Source: Polynucleobacter sp. Tro8-14-1 (GTDB taxonomy: Bacteria; Pseudomonadota; Gammaproteobacteria; Burkholderiales; Burkholderiaceae). Taken from it: a DNA stretch of 64,000 nucleotides. This document shows, in pieces, positions 9,132 through 17,523 of this stretch. Below the pieces are notes generated by a model. That model had not been told where the DNA came from and made no database searches. It was given only the letters and a program-made list of their open reading frames with translations. The DNA lies in the NCBI RefSeq assembly GCF_018881655.1, contig NZ_JACVPX010000005.1:155343-219342 (forward strand), read 5' to 3'. Position 1 is the first letter of the stretch; each line of letters begins with the position of its first letter. The position numbers were made by a program, and so were the translations under genes.

Positions 9132-9434
9132 ATGAAAAATACAAAAAAAATAAAAATAAAAGATTTGCCTAAATTTGATGTCGTGGATTACTTAAAAACT
9201 GAGGCAGATATCGCTGGATATTTAACTGCTGTGCTAGAGGATGGAGATCCTGCTTTATTTGTTGCGGCAATAGGCGATATTGCTAGGGCAAAAGGCATGA
9301 CTGCTATTGCTAAAAAGAGTGGAGTAACCAGGGAATCTCTTTATAGAGCCTTAAAAATTGAAGCGCGTCCACGATTTGAGACGGTAGCCAGGGTAATACA
9401 TGCTTTGGGTATGAAATTAAGTGTGCATGCATAA
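9132..9434 (+). CDS. Cognate antitoxin, HigA-like (COG3636)
   Basis: An antitoxin of 100 residues with a helix-turn-helix at about 55-95 (ARAKGMTAIAKKSGVTRESLYRAL, then RPRFETVARVIHALGMKL). The N-terminal FDVVDYLKTEADIAGYLTAVLEDGDP is diagnostic of the addiction-module antidote family paired with COG3657 toxins. It abuts the toxin gene, and its ribosome site GGAGG lies in the toxin's last codons, suggesting translational coupling. It probably represses the shared promoter through the palindrome at 8803-8820. Confidence 0.88.
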   Translation: MKNTKKIKIKDLPKFDVVDYLKTEADIAGYLTAVLEDGDPALFVAAIGDIARAKGMTAIAKKSGVTRESLYRALKIEARPRFETVARVIHALGMKLSVHA

Positions 9435-9461
9435 AAAAAGACTGCAATGCAGTCCTTTTTT
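9433..9461. terminator. Bidirectional terminator between antitoxin and adk
   Basis: The stem GACTGC/GCAGTC with loop AAT is flanked by an A-run on the left and a T-run on the right. It can therefore stop transcription from both the TA pair (plus) and adk (minus). It sits between the antitoxin stop at 9434 and the adk stop at 9478. Confidence 0.88.
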
Positions 9462-9477
9462 ACTAATGCGAATTGAA

Positions 9478-10191
<714 letters not shown>

Positions 10192-10267
10192 TTAGAAGCC
10201 TATTGCCTAGGATTATCCCCGAGAAGCTTAAAACTACTGAGGTTTTAGCTTTTGGTCTGAGGTTAGT

Positions 10268-11032
10268 CTAGGAACCAGCCAGTAACTGGCGCACTCTTTC
10301 GAGGTCTTCTGGGGTGTCGACCCCAGCAGGCGGGGCTTCAGAGGCGGTATGAACGGCTATGCGATAACCATTCCAGAGGGCGCGTAGCTGTTCTAAAGCT
10401 TCAGCCTGCTCTGGAGGTGCTGGCTCTAGACGGGTGTAGGCCTGTAAAAAGTCAGCCCTATAGGCATAGATCCCCAGATGGCGTAAATGCTCAATTTTTT
10501 GGTTTGCCTGAGGATCTCTCACAAACGGAATCGGCGCTCTGGAAAAGTAGAGCGCTTCACTGGAGCGATTAAGAACTACTTTCACCACATTGGGATTATT
10601 GATCTCTGTGGCATCGGTAATCGGTACGGCAACTGTGGAGATAGCACACTCTTGATGCTTAGCCAAAGTGCTGGCAACTTGATTGATTAATTCAGGTGGT
10701 ATGAGCGGCTCATCACCTTGCACATTCACAATCAATGCATTGCTAGGTAGCTTCAGTAGCTGGGCCACTTCAGCAATACGGTCAGTTCCAGTTGGATGAT
10801 CTGCGCTAGTTAGTAAACACTCGATACGATGCTCATCGCATGCAGCTTGTATCTCTGGTGAATCGGTTGCAACTACAACGCTTTGTGCGAGTGATTGCTT
10901 GGCGCGTTCAGCCACGCGAATCACCATCGGTTTGCCACCAATATCAGCTAGAGGTTTTCTCGGTAAACGGGTGGATCCAAGTCTTGCTGGGATTACTACT
11001 AAAAAATCTGGAGCTTTGGAAGAATGATTCAT
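10268..11032 (-). CDS. kdsB: 3-deoxy-manno-octulosonate cytidylyltransferase KdsB
   Basis: A cytosolic enzyme of 254 residues that activates Kdo as CMP-Kdo for lipid A-core assembly. The nucleotide-binding motif IPARLGSTRLPRKPLADIGG is at about residues 14-33, and NVQGDEPLIPPELI near 105 is the family's metal and substrate region. Length is typical. It is preceded by the Trm112-like gene (21 bases) and lpxK, so this minus-strand block is dedicated partly to lipopolysaccharide biosynthesis. Confidence 0.95.
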   Translation of the reverse strand: MNHSSKAPDFLVVIPARLGSTRLPRKPLADIGGKPMVIRVAERAKQSLAQSVVVATDSPEIQAACDEHRIECLLTSADHPTGTDRIAEVAQLLKLPSNALIVNVQGDEPLIPPELINQVASTLAKHQECAISTVAVPITDATEINNPNVVKVVLNRSSEALYFSRAPIPFVRDPQANQKIEHLRHLGIYAYRADFLQAYTRLEPAPPEQAEALEQLRALWNGYRIAVHTASEAPPAGVDTPEDLERVRQLLAGS

Positions 11033-11053
11033 TAAAGTGGCGTACTCAATGTA

Positions 11054-11233
11054 TCAAGCAAGCTCATCAGCACTCATGCTGCGCGCTTCTTCAACCAGCA
11101 TTACTGGCACATCATCCCGAATCGGGTAAGCCAAGCGATCGGCTTTGCAAATGAGCTCATGTTTCTCGGCGTTTAAATGCAATTGGCTTTTGCACAAAGG
11201 GCAAACCAAAATATTGAGCAGTCGTTTATCCAT
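11054..11233 (-). CDS. Trm112-family small zinc-ribbon protein (YcaR-like)
   Basis: A small gene of 59 codons read directly from the sequence. The protein begins [18 protein letters not shown] and has Cys11, Cys14 and Cys29 plus [13 protein letters not shown], the signature of bacterial Trm112/YcaR-like proteins. In eukaryotes Trm112 activates methyltransferases. The bacterial role is unsettled, but the gene is regularly found between lpxK and kdsB, exactly as here. Flanking gaps are 60 and 21 bases, consistent with one transcript. Confidence 0.9.
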   Translation of the reverse strand: MDKRLLNILVCPLCKSQLHLNAEKHELICKADRLAYPIRDDVPVMLVEEARSMSADELA

Positions 11234-11293
11234 GATTTCTTTAATGGTGATCTAAATAGGGGATGACACAGTGTAGTGCTATGTAAGCTAAAC

Positions 11294-12385
11294 CTACAAG
11301 GTGTAGCGATAAGGACTGGGTCTTTGCAGGATAGAGTGCAGCCATTCAGCCAGGCTATCCGGGAGGGCGAGAGTCATGGGTACCACCCAAATACGTTCAT
11401 CTGTAATTGCCGCGCATTTCACAGCATCCTTTTCGGTAATGAGGATGCATTGCGCATTGATCTTCTCAAAGAACTCGGGGGTATACGTCGCATGATCCGG
11501 CAAAGGAATCGATTTAGCGGCAATTCCTTGTTTGAGGAGATCGTCAAAAAAGCGTTGTGGATTACCCAAGGCGGCAACAGCCGTAATTTTGTTTGGTAGA
11601 TAACTATCTGCAATTTGAGCAAGCGTCTGCGTATTTTTAGAATTAATCAATTGATACGCATTTCCCAAATTACCCAAGAGCGAGAATGCGCGACGCCCTA
11701 AAAAGTATTCGTCTTGAGGACCAAACTTAGATTCAAGACCTTTTGCTTTCCCTGTAAAGAGTGTGGCATCGCGTTCACGTGTGGCGGGTTCGCGCAATGG
11801 GCCGGCAGGAAGTAAAAAGCGATTGCCTTCACCACGTCCATCACGTACAACGAACTCGATATCACGACCACCTTCGCGAGCGGGCCAGCGTGCTAGGCCA
11901 GTGTGCTGCAAGCCATCATCACTAATGATGATGTTTACATTAGGCGAATGCTTGAGCAAAGCCCCAATACTTTTTTGGCGCTTTGGAAAAACCCAAATCG
12001 GAAATTGATCATGTGTACGCTTTGCAATCAAGACCGGTTCGTCGCCAACAAGGGTAGGGTCAGAATCGCTGCGTACTTGTAGGGGTGTTATTTGCGAAGA
12101 AGATCCATAGCCCCGGCTAATAATTCCAGGCCTCCAACCAAGGTGACTAAGGCGTTCAGCTAGAGCAATCACGATAGGTGTCTTGCCAGTGCCGCCTACA
12201 CGAATATTGCCCACAATAATCACTGGTACTGGAGCAGGCTTTTGTTTTACTAAGCCCGTACCCAGAATTAATTTACGAACGCGTATCACCAAGCCATAAA
12301 GCCAAGAGAGTGGCCATAGCAATAAGCTAGTGGGGCCACGTCTTTCCCAAAACTTGGGGGCTTTACGGAAGTAAGAAAATGACAT
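11294..12385 (-). CDS. lpxK: Tetraacyldisaccharide 4'-kinase LpxK
   Basis: A membrane-associated kinase of 363 residues that phosphorylates the 4'-position of the lipid A disaccharide precursor. The N-terminal hydrophobic stretch (LLLWPLSWLYGLVIRVRKL) is the membrane-binding helix. The P-loop GNIRVGGTGKTP is at about residues 61-72, and ISDDGLQH near 155 is the family's catalytic region. It lies 23 bases downstream of exbD. The exbBD-lpxK order is recurrent in Betaproteobacteria. Confidence 0.95.
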   Translation of the reverse strand: MSFSYFRKAPKFWERRGPTSLLLWPLSWLYGLVIRVRKLILGTGLVKQKPAPVPVIIVGNIRVGGTGKTPIVIALAERLSHLGWRPGIISRGYGSSSQITPLQVRSDSDPTLVGDEPVLIAKRTHDQFPIWVFPKRQKSIGALLKHSPNVNIIISDDGLQHTGLARWPAREGGRDIEFVVRDGRGEGNRFLLPAGPLREPATRERDATLFTGKAKGLESKFGPQDEYFLGRRAFSLLGNLGNAYQLINSKNTQTLAQIADSYLPNKITAVAALGNPQRFFDDLLKQGIAAKSIPLPDHATYTPEFFEKINAQCILITEKDAVKCAAITDERIWVVPMTLALPDSLAEWLHSILQRPSPYRYTL

Positions 12386-12408
12386 TGAGTAGTTTCTTGA
12401 TTCGGTAA

Positions 12409-12873
12409 TTACTTCTTGGTTTGGCTGCTAAACACGATATTGGACAGGTTAGCATCGCGCGCTGCTTCCAGTGCGCTCATGACCGCCTGATGGGGCGCTC
12501 TAGCATCGGCATCAATATTCACTTGCAGAGAGCTGGTGGCTTCCTTCTGGCTGCTTTGTCCATTTAGCTGAGTTAATGTATTGCTGAGTTGTGACCGATC
12601 CACCACTTTGCCATTCACTGCGAAGCGGCCATCGCGACTGACTGCAATATGAATTTGCTTGACCTCTGCTTGGCTCTCATTGCCATTAGCGGTGGGTAAA
12701 GTGATGGCCAATTCTTGATAGCGCGTGAAGGTTGTGGAGATCATCAAAAAGATTAAGACCACCAACAGTACATCAATAAAAGGAATGAGATTGATTTCTG
12801 GCTCTACAGGTGTAGCACTACCCCCAAGAGAAAATCTTCTCTTGGCTCGTGGGTGTGTTTCTAGCCAACTCAT
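12409..12873 (-). CDS. exbD: ExbD/TolR-family biopolymer transport protein
   Basis: A protein of 154 residues with one N-terminal transmembrane helix at about 28-48 (INLIPFIDVLLVVLIFLMI) containing the conserved aspartate, then a periplasmic domain. It overlaps the exbB-like gene by four bases, so the two form a second proton-channel pair distinct from TolQR. No TonB gene accompanies it, so its partner is unknown. By position with lpxK and kdsB a role in envelope energisation is plausible but unproven. Confidence 0.85.
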   Translation of the reverse strand: MSWLETHPRAKRRFSLGGSATPVEPEINLIPFIDVLLVVLIFLMISTTFTRYQELAITLPTANGNESQAEVKQIHIAVSRDGRFAVNGKVVDRSQLSNTLTQLNGQSSQKEATSSLQVNIDADARAPHQAVMSALEAARDANLSNIVFSSQTKK

Positions 12874-13529
12874 TTTGAAATGTCTGCAGCGTCGTTTGAA
12901 ACGTTTGGATAGAGCTTCTTAAACAGTTGACGAGTAAATTCTTCGCATTCACGTTGACGTTGATTTGCCATTGCACGTAAACCGCGCCAAGCAGCTAATG
13001 CAGGAATGGCAATCAATAGTCCAAATGCCGTGTTGTACAAGGCAACTGATATGCCGTGGGCTAATTGTTGTGGGCTACCAGCAGCGCTATTGATCGCGCC
13101 TTGGCTGCCAAAGATTTCAATCATGCCCACTACAGTGCCAAATAAGCCTAATAGCGGAGCGACTGTGGCGATCGTGGCAAGTGCGCCTAAGTAGCGGTCC
13201 AACTTTAGCCAAGTGCTTTGTGCGGTCACTTGCAACTCCTCCAGCGCAGCATCAGCATTACTGCCGGATAATTTCTCTTTCAGTGCGCAGGCCAATAAAG
13301 GGCTTGCAGGGGAAAGCTTGGCTAATTCCGTAATCTGCTGCTCAGAAATGCTGGTTTTGCTTCCAACCAACTGATTTGCAAGAGAAAAAACGCTTTCTAG
13401 GCAATTTTTGGGGAATATGTGCGTTTGACGCAGATACCAGCAACGCTCTAAGGCGATTGCTAAGCCCAATATGGAAATGATGAGGAGGGGCCAAATAGGC
13501 CAGCCAGCGGATAGTAAGATGGAGTACAT
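12870..13529 (-). CDS. exbB: ExbB/MotA/TolQ-family proton channel protein
   Basis: A protein of 219 residues with an N-terminal helix at about 8-28 (WPIWPLLIISILGLAIALE) and two C-terminal helices. These carry the family signature LGALATIATVAPLLGLFGTVVGMIE and GISVALYNTAFGLLIAIPALAAWR. It is first in the minus-strand series ending at adk and overlaps exbD by four bases. It resembles TolQ at 5164-5820 but belongs to a different branch, so the cell has two such motors. Confidence 0.87.
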   Translation of the reverse strand: MYSILLSAGWPIWPLLIISILGLAIALERCWYLRQTHIFPKNCLESVFSLANQLVGSKTSISEQQITELAKLSPASPLLACALKEKLSGSNADAALEELQVTAQSTWLKLDRYLGALATIATVAPLLGLFGTVVGMIEIFGSQGAINSAAGSPQQLAHGISVALYNTAFGLLIAIPALAAWRGLRAMANQRQRECEEFTRQLFKKLYPNVSNDAADISK

Positions 13530-13842
13530 AAGCTCAGTACTTTAGCTGAATTAAAAAGCCTGTTTCGGAAAGCCAGCCTGTGGATAACTCTGTGCAAAAC
13601 TTTTTTGAGTTTGCTCTGTAAGTCCTTGATAGATGGTTCGCGTGGTTTTGTATTGGTTCAAATGGAATTTATTGGGCTGATTAATTCTTTTATAAATCAA
13701 TGGCTTGCATTTTAGATGTGGGATTTATGAGACGTTTTGGGTCAGTAATTACTTACTTATAAGCATGAAACCTAAAGTGAATCTGTATCTGTGGATATTT
13801 ATTGGCGCCTAAACCAGATGGTTGTGAGATTAAAGAGAAAAA
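13530..13842. other. Divergent intergenic region, exbB / xseA
   Basis: These 313 bases separate two divergent genes and should hold both promoters. No convincing ORF is present. One perfect DnaA-box sequence (TGTGGATAA, 13579-13587) and one near match (13790-13798) are visible. They are isolated, with no AT-rich unwinding region or dnaA/dnaN/gidA context, so an origin is not supported. I could not assign sigma-70 boxes with confidence. Confidence 0.5.
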
Positions 13843-15063
13843 ATGTCGGAAATATCAAGGGAAATTCTGAGTGTTGGCGATCTAAACCGCGCCATTGCTG
13901 CCTCTTTAGAGGACCGTTTCGATGCGGTCTGGGTGAGCGGGGAGATTTCTAACTTCAAGGCTTATGACAGCGGGCATTGGTATTTCTCGTTAAAAGACGC
14001 GGAAGGTCAGATCCGTTGCGTCATGTTCCGTGGTCGCAACGGCCAGGTTGGGTTCATGCCGCAATCGGGGGATTTGGTAGAAGTCAGCGCCAGCCTAGGC
14101 ATGTATGTCCCTCGTGGGGATATTCAGCTCACGATTCAGACTTTGCGACGCGCTGGAATGGGCGGTCTATATGAAGCCTTCTTAAAGTTGAAGGCCAAAC
14201 TCGCCAAAGAAGGCTTGTTTGATGATGAGCGCAAACGCGAGATACCAACGCATCCGCGATCAATCGGCATCATCACATCACCGCAAGCAGCAGCACTCAA
14301 AGATGTGCTGAGTACTTTAGCGAGAAGAGCGCCGCATATTCCGATTGTGATTTATCCAACCTTGGTTCAAGGCCCTGATGCACCCGCCGGAATGATTGCC
14401 GCACTTAAAGCTGCCGAAAAAGAAAAAGCAGTAGATGTGATTTTGTTAGTACGCGGTGGAGGCAGCATTGAAGATCTGTGGGCATTTAATGATGAACAAC
14501 TGGCTTATGCGATTGCAGACTCATCAATACCAGTAGTGAGTGGTGTTGGACATGAAACCGATTTCACGATTACGGATTTTGTTGCAGACTTACGGGCCCC
14601 AACTCCGACGGGCGCTGCAGAGCTAGCGGCACCTCGACGAGATCAAATGTTGCAAGAGCTTGATGCCATCATGCAGGCACTGCTCCAACGGATTAACCAA
14701 CGAGTTGAGCGCGAGGCGCAAACCCTAGATCAACTAGCACTTCGCTTGAGTCATGCCTTGCCTAATCCAGATCGGATGAGGGAGCAAATTCAAGGGTGGC
14801 AGCAACGTTTGAACCAGGCCTGGTCTGTGCGTATGGAAAATTGGAAGCGCAATCAATCGCACTATCAATCCCAGTTAGAAATGTTGAACCCACAGAGAAC
14901 ACTAGAGCGTGGCTATGCGGTGATCCTGAGTAAAGAAAAAGAAGGGCTGCACGCCATTCGTAAACCATCTGAGTTGAACGTAAGTAATAGTTATCAAATA
15001 CGTCTAGCCGAAGGGCAGGTAGATGTAGAATTTTCAGAAGTAAATCCAGCGGAACAAAAATAA
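13843..15063 (+). CDS. xseA: Exodeoxyribonuclease VII large subunit XseA
   Basis: The large subunit (406 residues) of ExoVII, which degrades single-stranded DNA bidirectionally. Residues about 10-105 form the OB-fold (SVGDLNRAIAASLEDRF, WVSGEISNFKAYDSGHWYFSLKD). The catalytic core carries IGIITSPQAAALKDVL, LVRGGGSIEDLWAFND, SGVGHETDFTITDFVAD and PTPTGAAELA. A C-terminal coiled coil follows that binds XseB copies. The final GYAVILSKEK segment is also typical. The small subunit gene is not adjacent. Confidence 0.95.
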   Translation: MSEISREILSVGDLNRAIAASLEDRFDAVWVSGEISNFKAYDSGHWYFSLKDAEGQIRCVMFRGRNGQVGFMPQSGDLVEVSASLGMYVPRGDIQLTIQTLRRAGMGGLYEAFLKLKAKLAKEGLFDDERKREIPTHPRSIGIITSPQAAALKDVLSTLARRAPHIPIVIYPTLVQGPDAPAGMIAALKAAEKEKAVDVILLVRGGGSIEDLWAFNDEQLAYAIADSSIPVVSGVGHETDFTITDFVADLRAPTPTGAAELAAPRRDQMLQELDAIMQALLQRINQRVEREAQTLDQLALRLSHALPNPDRMREQIQGWQQRLNQAWSVRMENWKRNQSHYQSQLEMLNPQRTLERGYAVILSKEKEGLHAIRKPSELNVSNSYQIRLAEGQVDVEFSEVNPAEQK

Positions 15064-15064
15064 T

Positions 15065-17089
15065 ATGCAGCTACTAATCTTAAGGTTGATTGCATTAACG
15101 TGTACATCATTCTTGATTGCAATGCTGACGGGTTGTCCAAGCAGTGGTTCCGGTAACAGCACTGTCATTAATGGTGTAGTGAGTTCAGGTGGAGGATCAA
15201 CACCAGTTGCTATTGGGGGCGCCACAGTTACGATTTACCAAATTCAGTCTGGAACACCATCTGTTGTTACCCAGGCAACATCGGATAGCGCTGGTAATTT
15301 TTCTGTCAAGGTTCCCAGTAATTCCGCAAATACAAGCAGCAATCCCATTACCTACTATGCGGTAGCTAGCAAATCTCCAAGCATCCAGTTAATGGCAAGC
15401 TTAGGGACGGGGCCGTTATCTGCAGTACGCATTAATGAGCTCACTACCGTGGCATCCGCTTATGCCTTTGCGCAATTATTTCGTGATGACTATTCGGTAG
15501 CCGGGAGTGCTCTACCATTAAGTATTGCTGCGGGCATGGCTGAAAATTTAGTTTCTGCAGAATCTGGCTCTGCATCTAAAGTCATTCAGACTTCGCCTAA
15601 CGGTTATGAAACCAATACCTGGAGTGCGCTTGGTACTTTGGCTAATGTCTTGGCAGGATGTACTCAAGGTCTTGCTAATGCGTGCACGAATTTATTTGCC
15701 CTAACTCCTTCTACAAGTGGCATTACACCTACGAATACCTTGCAGGCGATCGTCAATATCGCTTTAAATCCTGCAGTCAATGTCAGCGGTATCTATAACT
15801 TAGGCAGTGTGGTGATAAGCTATACGCCAGCGCTTACTGCTAACCAGGGGCCAAATTCCTCCGCACCACTACAAAAGCTCGATGCCTGGACAATGGCGGT
15901 CAAGGTTAATAACACCGGCAGCAGCACCTACCCTTTTGGTGGCCCAGCTAATGTGGCGTTTGATACCAAGGGTTATGCGTGGATTAATAACAATGTGATT
16001 CAAGGAACACCCAACTCCGCCAATTGTTTGGTTGTTCTGAAGCCCAATGGCCTGCCTGCTAATGGGGCTTCCAATACTCCAAGCTCACCTATTACTGGCG
16101 GCGGTATTTTGGGTTCAGGATTTGGGATTGCGATAGACAAGCTTGGATTTATTTGGTCAGGCAGTTTTGGATGGGGCAATAATGTCCCCACCAGCGGAGC
16201 GGTAGCAAAATTATCATCAGTTGGTGTACCCATTTCTTCAGATGCTGGATATACCGCTGGATTGCTGCGAGTGCAGGGAACTGCAGTCGATCAATCTAAT
16301 AATATTTGGATGGCGAGTTACGGTAACAATGCAGTTGTTGTTTATCCCAATCAGACTACTAATCCTGTTAGTTATGTAGATAGCAATACAGAGCCATTCG
16401 GCATAGCGATCACTACTGATGGATATGCGTGGGTTACTTACACAGGGTCAGATACAGTGTCTAAGTTGCGCTATAGCAATGGCGGAATCTCAAAATTATT
16501 TACAGTCACACTGCCAAGCGGCAGCAATCCAAAAGGTGTGGCCGTAGACTCACTGGGTAATGCTTGGGTTGCAGCAGGCTCCACTTCTACTGTTTATGCA
16601 ATCAATTCAAGTGGCGCGATTGTCGGAACTTACACAGGACAAGGGATTAATGGTCCATGGGGCATTTCATTAGATGCAAAGGGAAATGTCTGGGTTGCCA
16701 ATTTTGGAACTGCATCCCCTAGCGCACGCTATAGCATTGTGCAACTCTGTGGCGCAACATCAAATTGCCCTACAGGTTTAGCAATGGGATCGGCAATCAC
16801 TCCAAGCACTGGCTACACCCTCCCATCTGCAGGTAGCCAGGTCCTACTGAATTCTGGGCAACCTTTATACGGAACAGGCTCACCCCCATCCTACTTACCC
16901 TTGATGCGATTGACTTCAGTAAATACAGATATGGCCGGCAATGTTTGGGCTGCGAATAATTGGAAACCAAGCGCCTTTAATGATGTAAACCCAAATGATG
17001 CCAATCCTGGTGGTGATGGCATGGTGATATTTGTTGGGGTTGCTGCTCCAACTAAAGCGCCAAGTCTGGGTCCAGCACAAGCGCCATAA
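15065..17089 (+). CDS. Large lipoprotein with Ig-like domain and NHL/Vgb-type beta-propeller
   Basis: A 674-residue predicted lipoprotein: the signal peptide ends in the lipobox MLTGC (about residue 24). A carboxypeptidase-regulatory-like beta domain follows (VINGVVSSGG, GATVTIYQI, SDSAGNFSVKV, about 38-95), then a less defined alpha/beta region. From about 290 repeated NHL/Vgb-type blades occur (FGIAIDKLGFIW, QGTAVDQSNNIWMASYG, FGIAITTDGYAWVTY, KGVAVDSLGNAWVAAG, WGISLDAKGNVWVANFG). It starts one base after the xseA stop. No enzymatic residues could be assigned. A cell-surface binding or streptogramin-lyase-like fold is all that can be said. Confidence 0.75.
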   Translation: MQLLILRLIALTCTSFLIAMLTGCPSSGSGNSTVINGVVSSGGGSTPVAIGGATVTIYQIQSGTPSVVTQATSDSAGNFSVKVPSNSANTSSNPITYYAVASKSPSIQLMASLGTGPLSAVRINELTTVASAYAFAQLFRDDYSVAGSALPLSIAAGMAENLVSAESGSASKVIQTSPNGYETNTWSALGTLANVLAGCTQGLANACTNLFALTPSTSGITPTNTLQAIVNIALNPAVNVSGIYNLGSVVISYTPALTANQGPNSSAPLQKLDAWTMAVKVNNTGSSTYPFGGPANVAFDTKGYAWINNNVIQGTPNSANCLVVLKPNGLPANGASNTPSSPITGGGILGSGFGIAIDKLGFIWSGSFGWGNNVPTSGAVAKLSSVGVPISSDAGYTAGLLRVQGTAVDQSNNIWMASYGNNAVVVYPNQTTNPVSYVDSNTEPFGIAITTDGYAWVTYTGSDTVSKLRYSNGGISKLFTVTLPSGSNPKGVAVDSLGNAWVAAGSTSTVYAINSSGAIVGTYTGQGINGPWGISLDAKGNVWVANFGTASPSARYSIVQLCGATSNCPTGLAMGSAITPSTGYTLPSAGSQVLLNSGQPLYGTGSPPSYLPLMRLTSVNTDMAGNVWAANNWKPSAFNDVNPNDANPGGDGMVIFVGVAAPTKAPSLGPAQAP

Positions 17090-17100
17090 TTTTTTTGGTT

Positions 17101-17352
17101 TTAGTAGTATTTGGGGTGGAAATTAATACGTGATTTGCAAGCGCAGATTAATTTTTGCCCCCGCTTCAATCTGCTAGCCTTTGGTAATGGCAGTTGAGCT
17201 TCCAAATAAAATGACAATGCTGTTTGAAGTGCATCAACCGCATGTTTTAGGGCGTCAGATTTATTTCTTCCGAAAGTAATCGCCTCTGGAATGTCAATGA
17301 ATGTCACCAGAATCTTGGGACCATTTTTAGTTAATACCGCTGGATATCTCAA
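17101..17352 (-). CDS. Orphan HicB-like antitoxin, short form
   Basis: A protein of 83 residues with the partial RNase H-like fold of HicB antitoxins: MRYPAVLTKNGPKILVTFIDIPEAITFG, then DALKHAVDALQTALSFYLEAQLPLPKAS and KRGQKLI. Full HicB proteins usually continue into a DNA-binding domain, but here the C-terminus ends soon after KRGQKLI in an unrelated-looking tail (CKSRINFHPKYY). No HicA toxin precedes it. It therefore looks like a truncated remnant or a solitary antitoxin. Confidence 0.65.
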   Translation of the reverse strand: MRYPAVLTKNGPKILVTFIDIPEAITFGRNKSDALKHAVDALQTALSFYLEAQLPLPKASRLKRGQKLICACKSRINFHPKYY

Positions 17353-17377
17353 TGAGGACCTTTATTTTAAAAATGAG

Positions 17378-17433
17378 CTTATCTAGATTTATCCAAAAAT
17401 CTTTAACCTTATTAAATGATGGTTCTAGATAAG
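17378..17433. repeat. Widely spaced 10-bp inverted repeat
   Basis: CTTATCTAGA at 17378-17387 and its perfect reverse complement at 17424-17433 flank 36 bases upstream of the HicB-like gene. It may be a paired operator half-site arrangement or a chance repeat in AT-rich sequence. Confidence 0.3.
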
Positions 17434-17488
17434 GGACAAAAGGTTATATTAGCAGGCTAAATGACCTTGTAAGCCATGCAGGATAATG

Positions 17489-17520
17489 GTTATTATACAA
17501 ATAATTTATTGTATAATAAC
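17489..17520. promoter_or_regulatory. Palindromic operator/promoter of the GSU2403-like gene
   Basis: Perfect 10-bp arms GTTATTATAC (17489-17498) and GTATAATAAC (17511-17520) flank a 12-base AT spacer. The right arm contains a consensus -10 box TATAAT (17512-17517). Transcription would start at about 17524, which is the ATG itself, so the mRNA may be leaderless. The palindrome would place a repressor directly on the promoter. Confidence 0.55.
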
Positions 17521-17523
17521 AAC

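Noticed and set aside
10840..11154. Plus-strand ORF covering the Trm112 region
   Set aside because: The minus-strand reading encodes a recognisable Trm112-like protein with conserved cysteines, so the plus-strand ORF is a shadow.
13579..13587. DnaA-box sequence (and a near copy at 13790) suggesting a replication origin
   Set aside because: Only one exact box, no cluster, no AT-rich unwinding element and no dnaA/dnaN/parAB neighbours.
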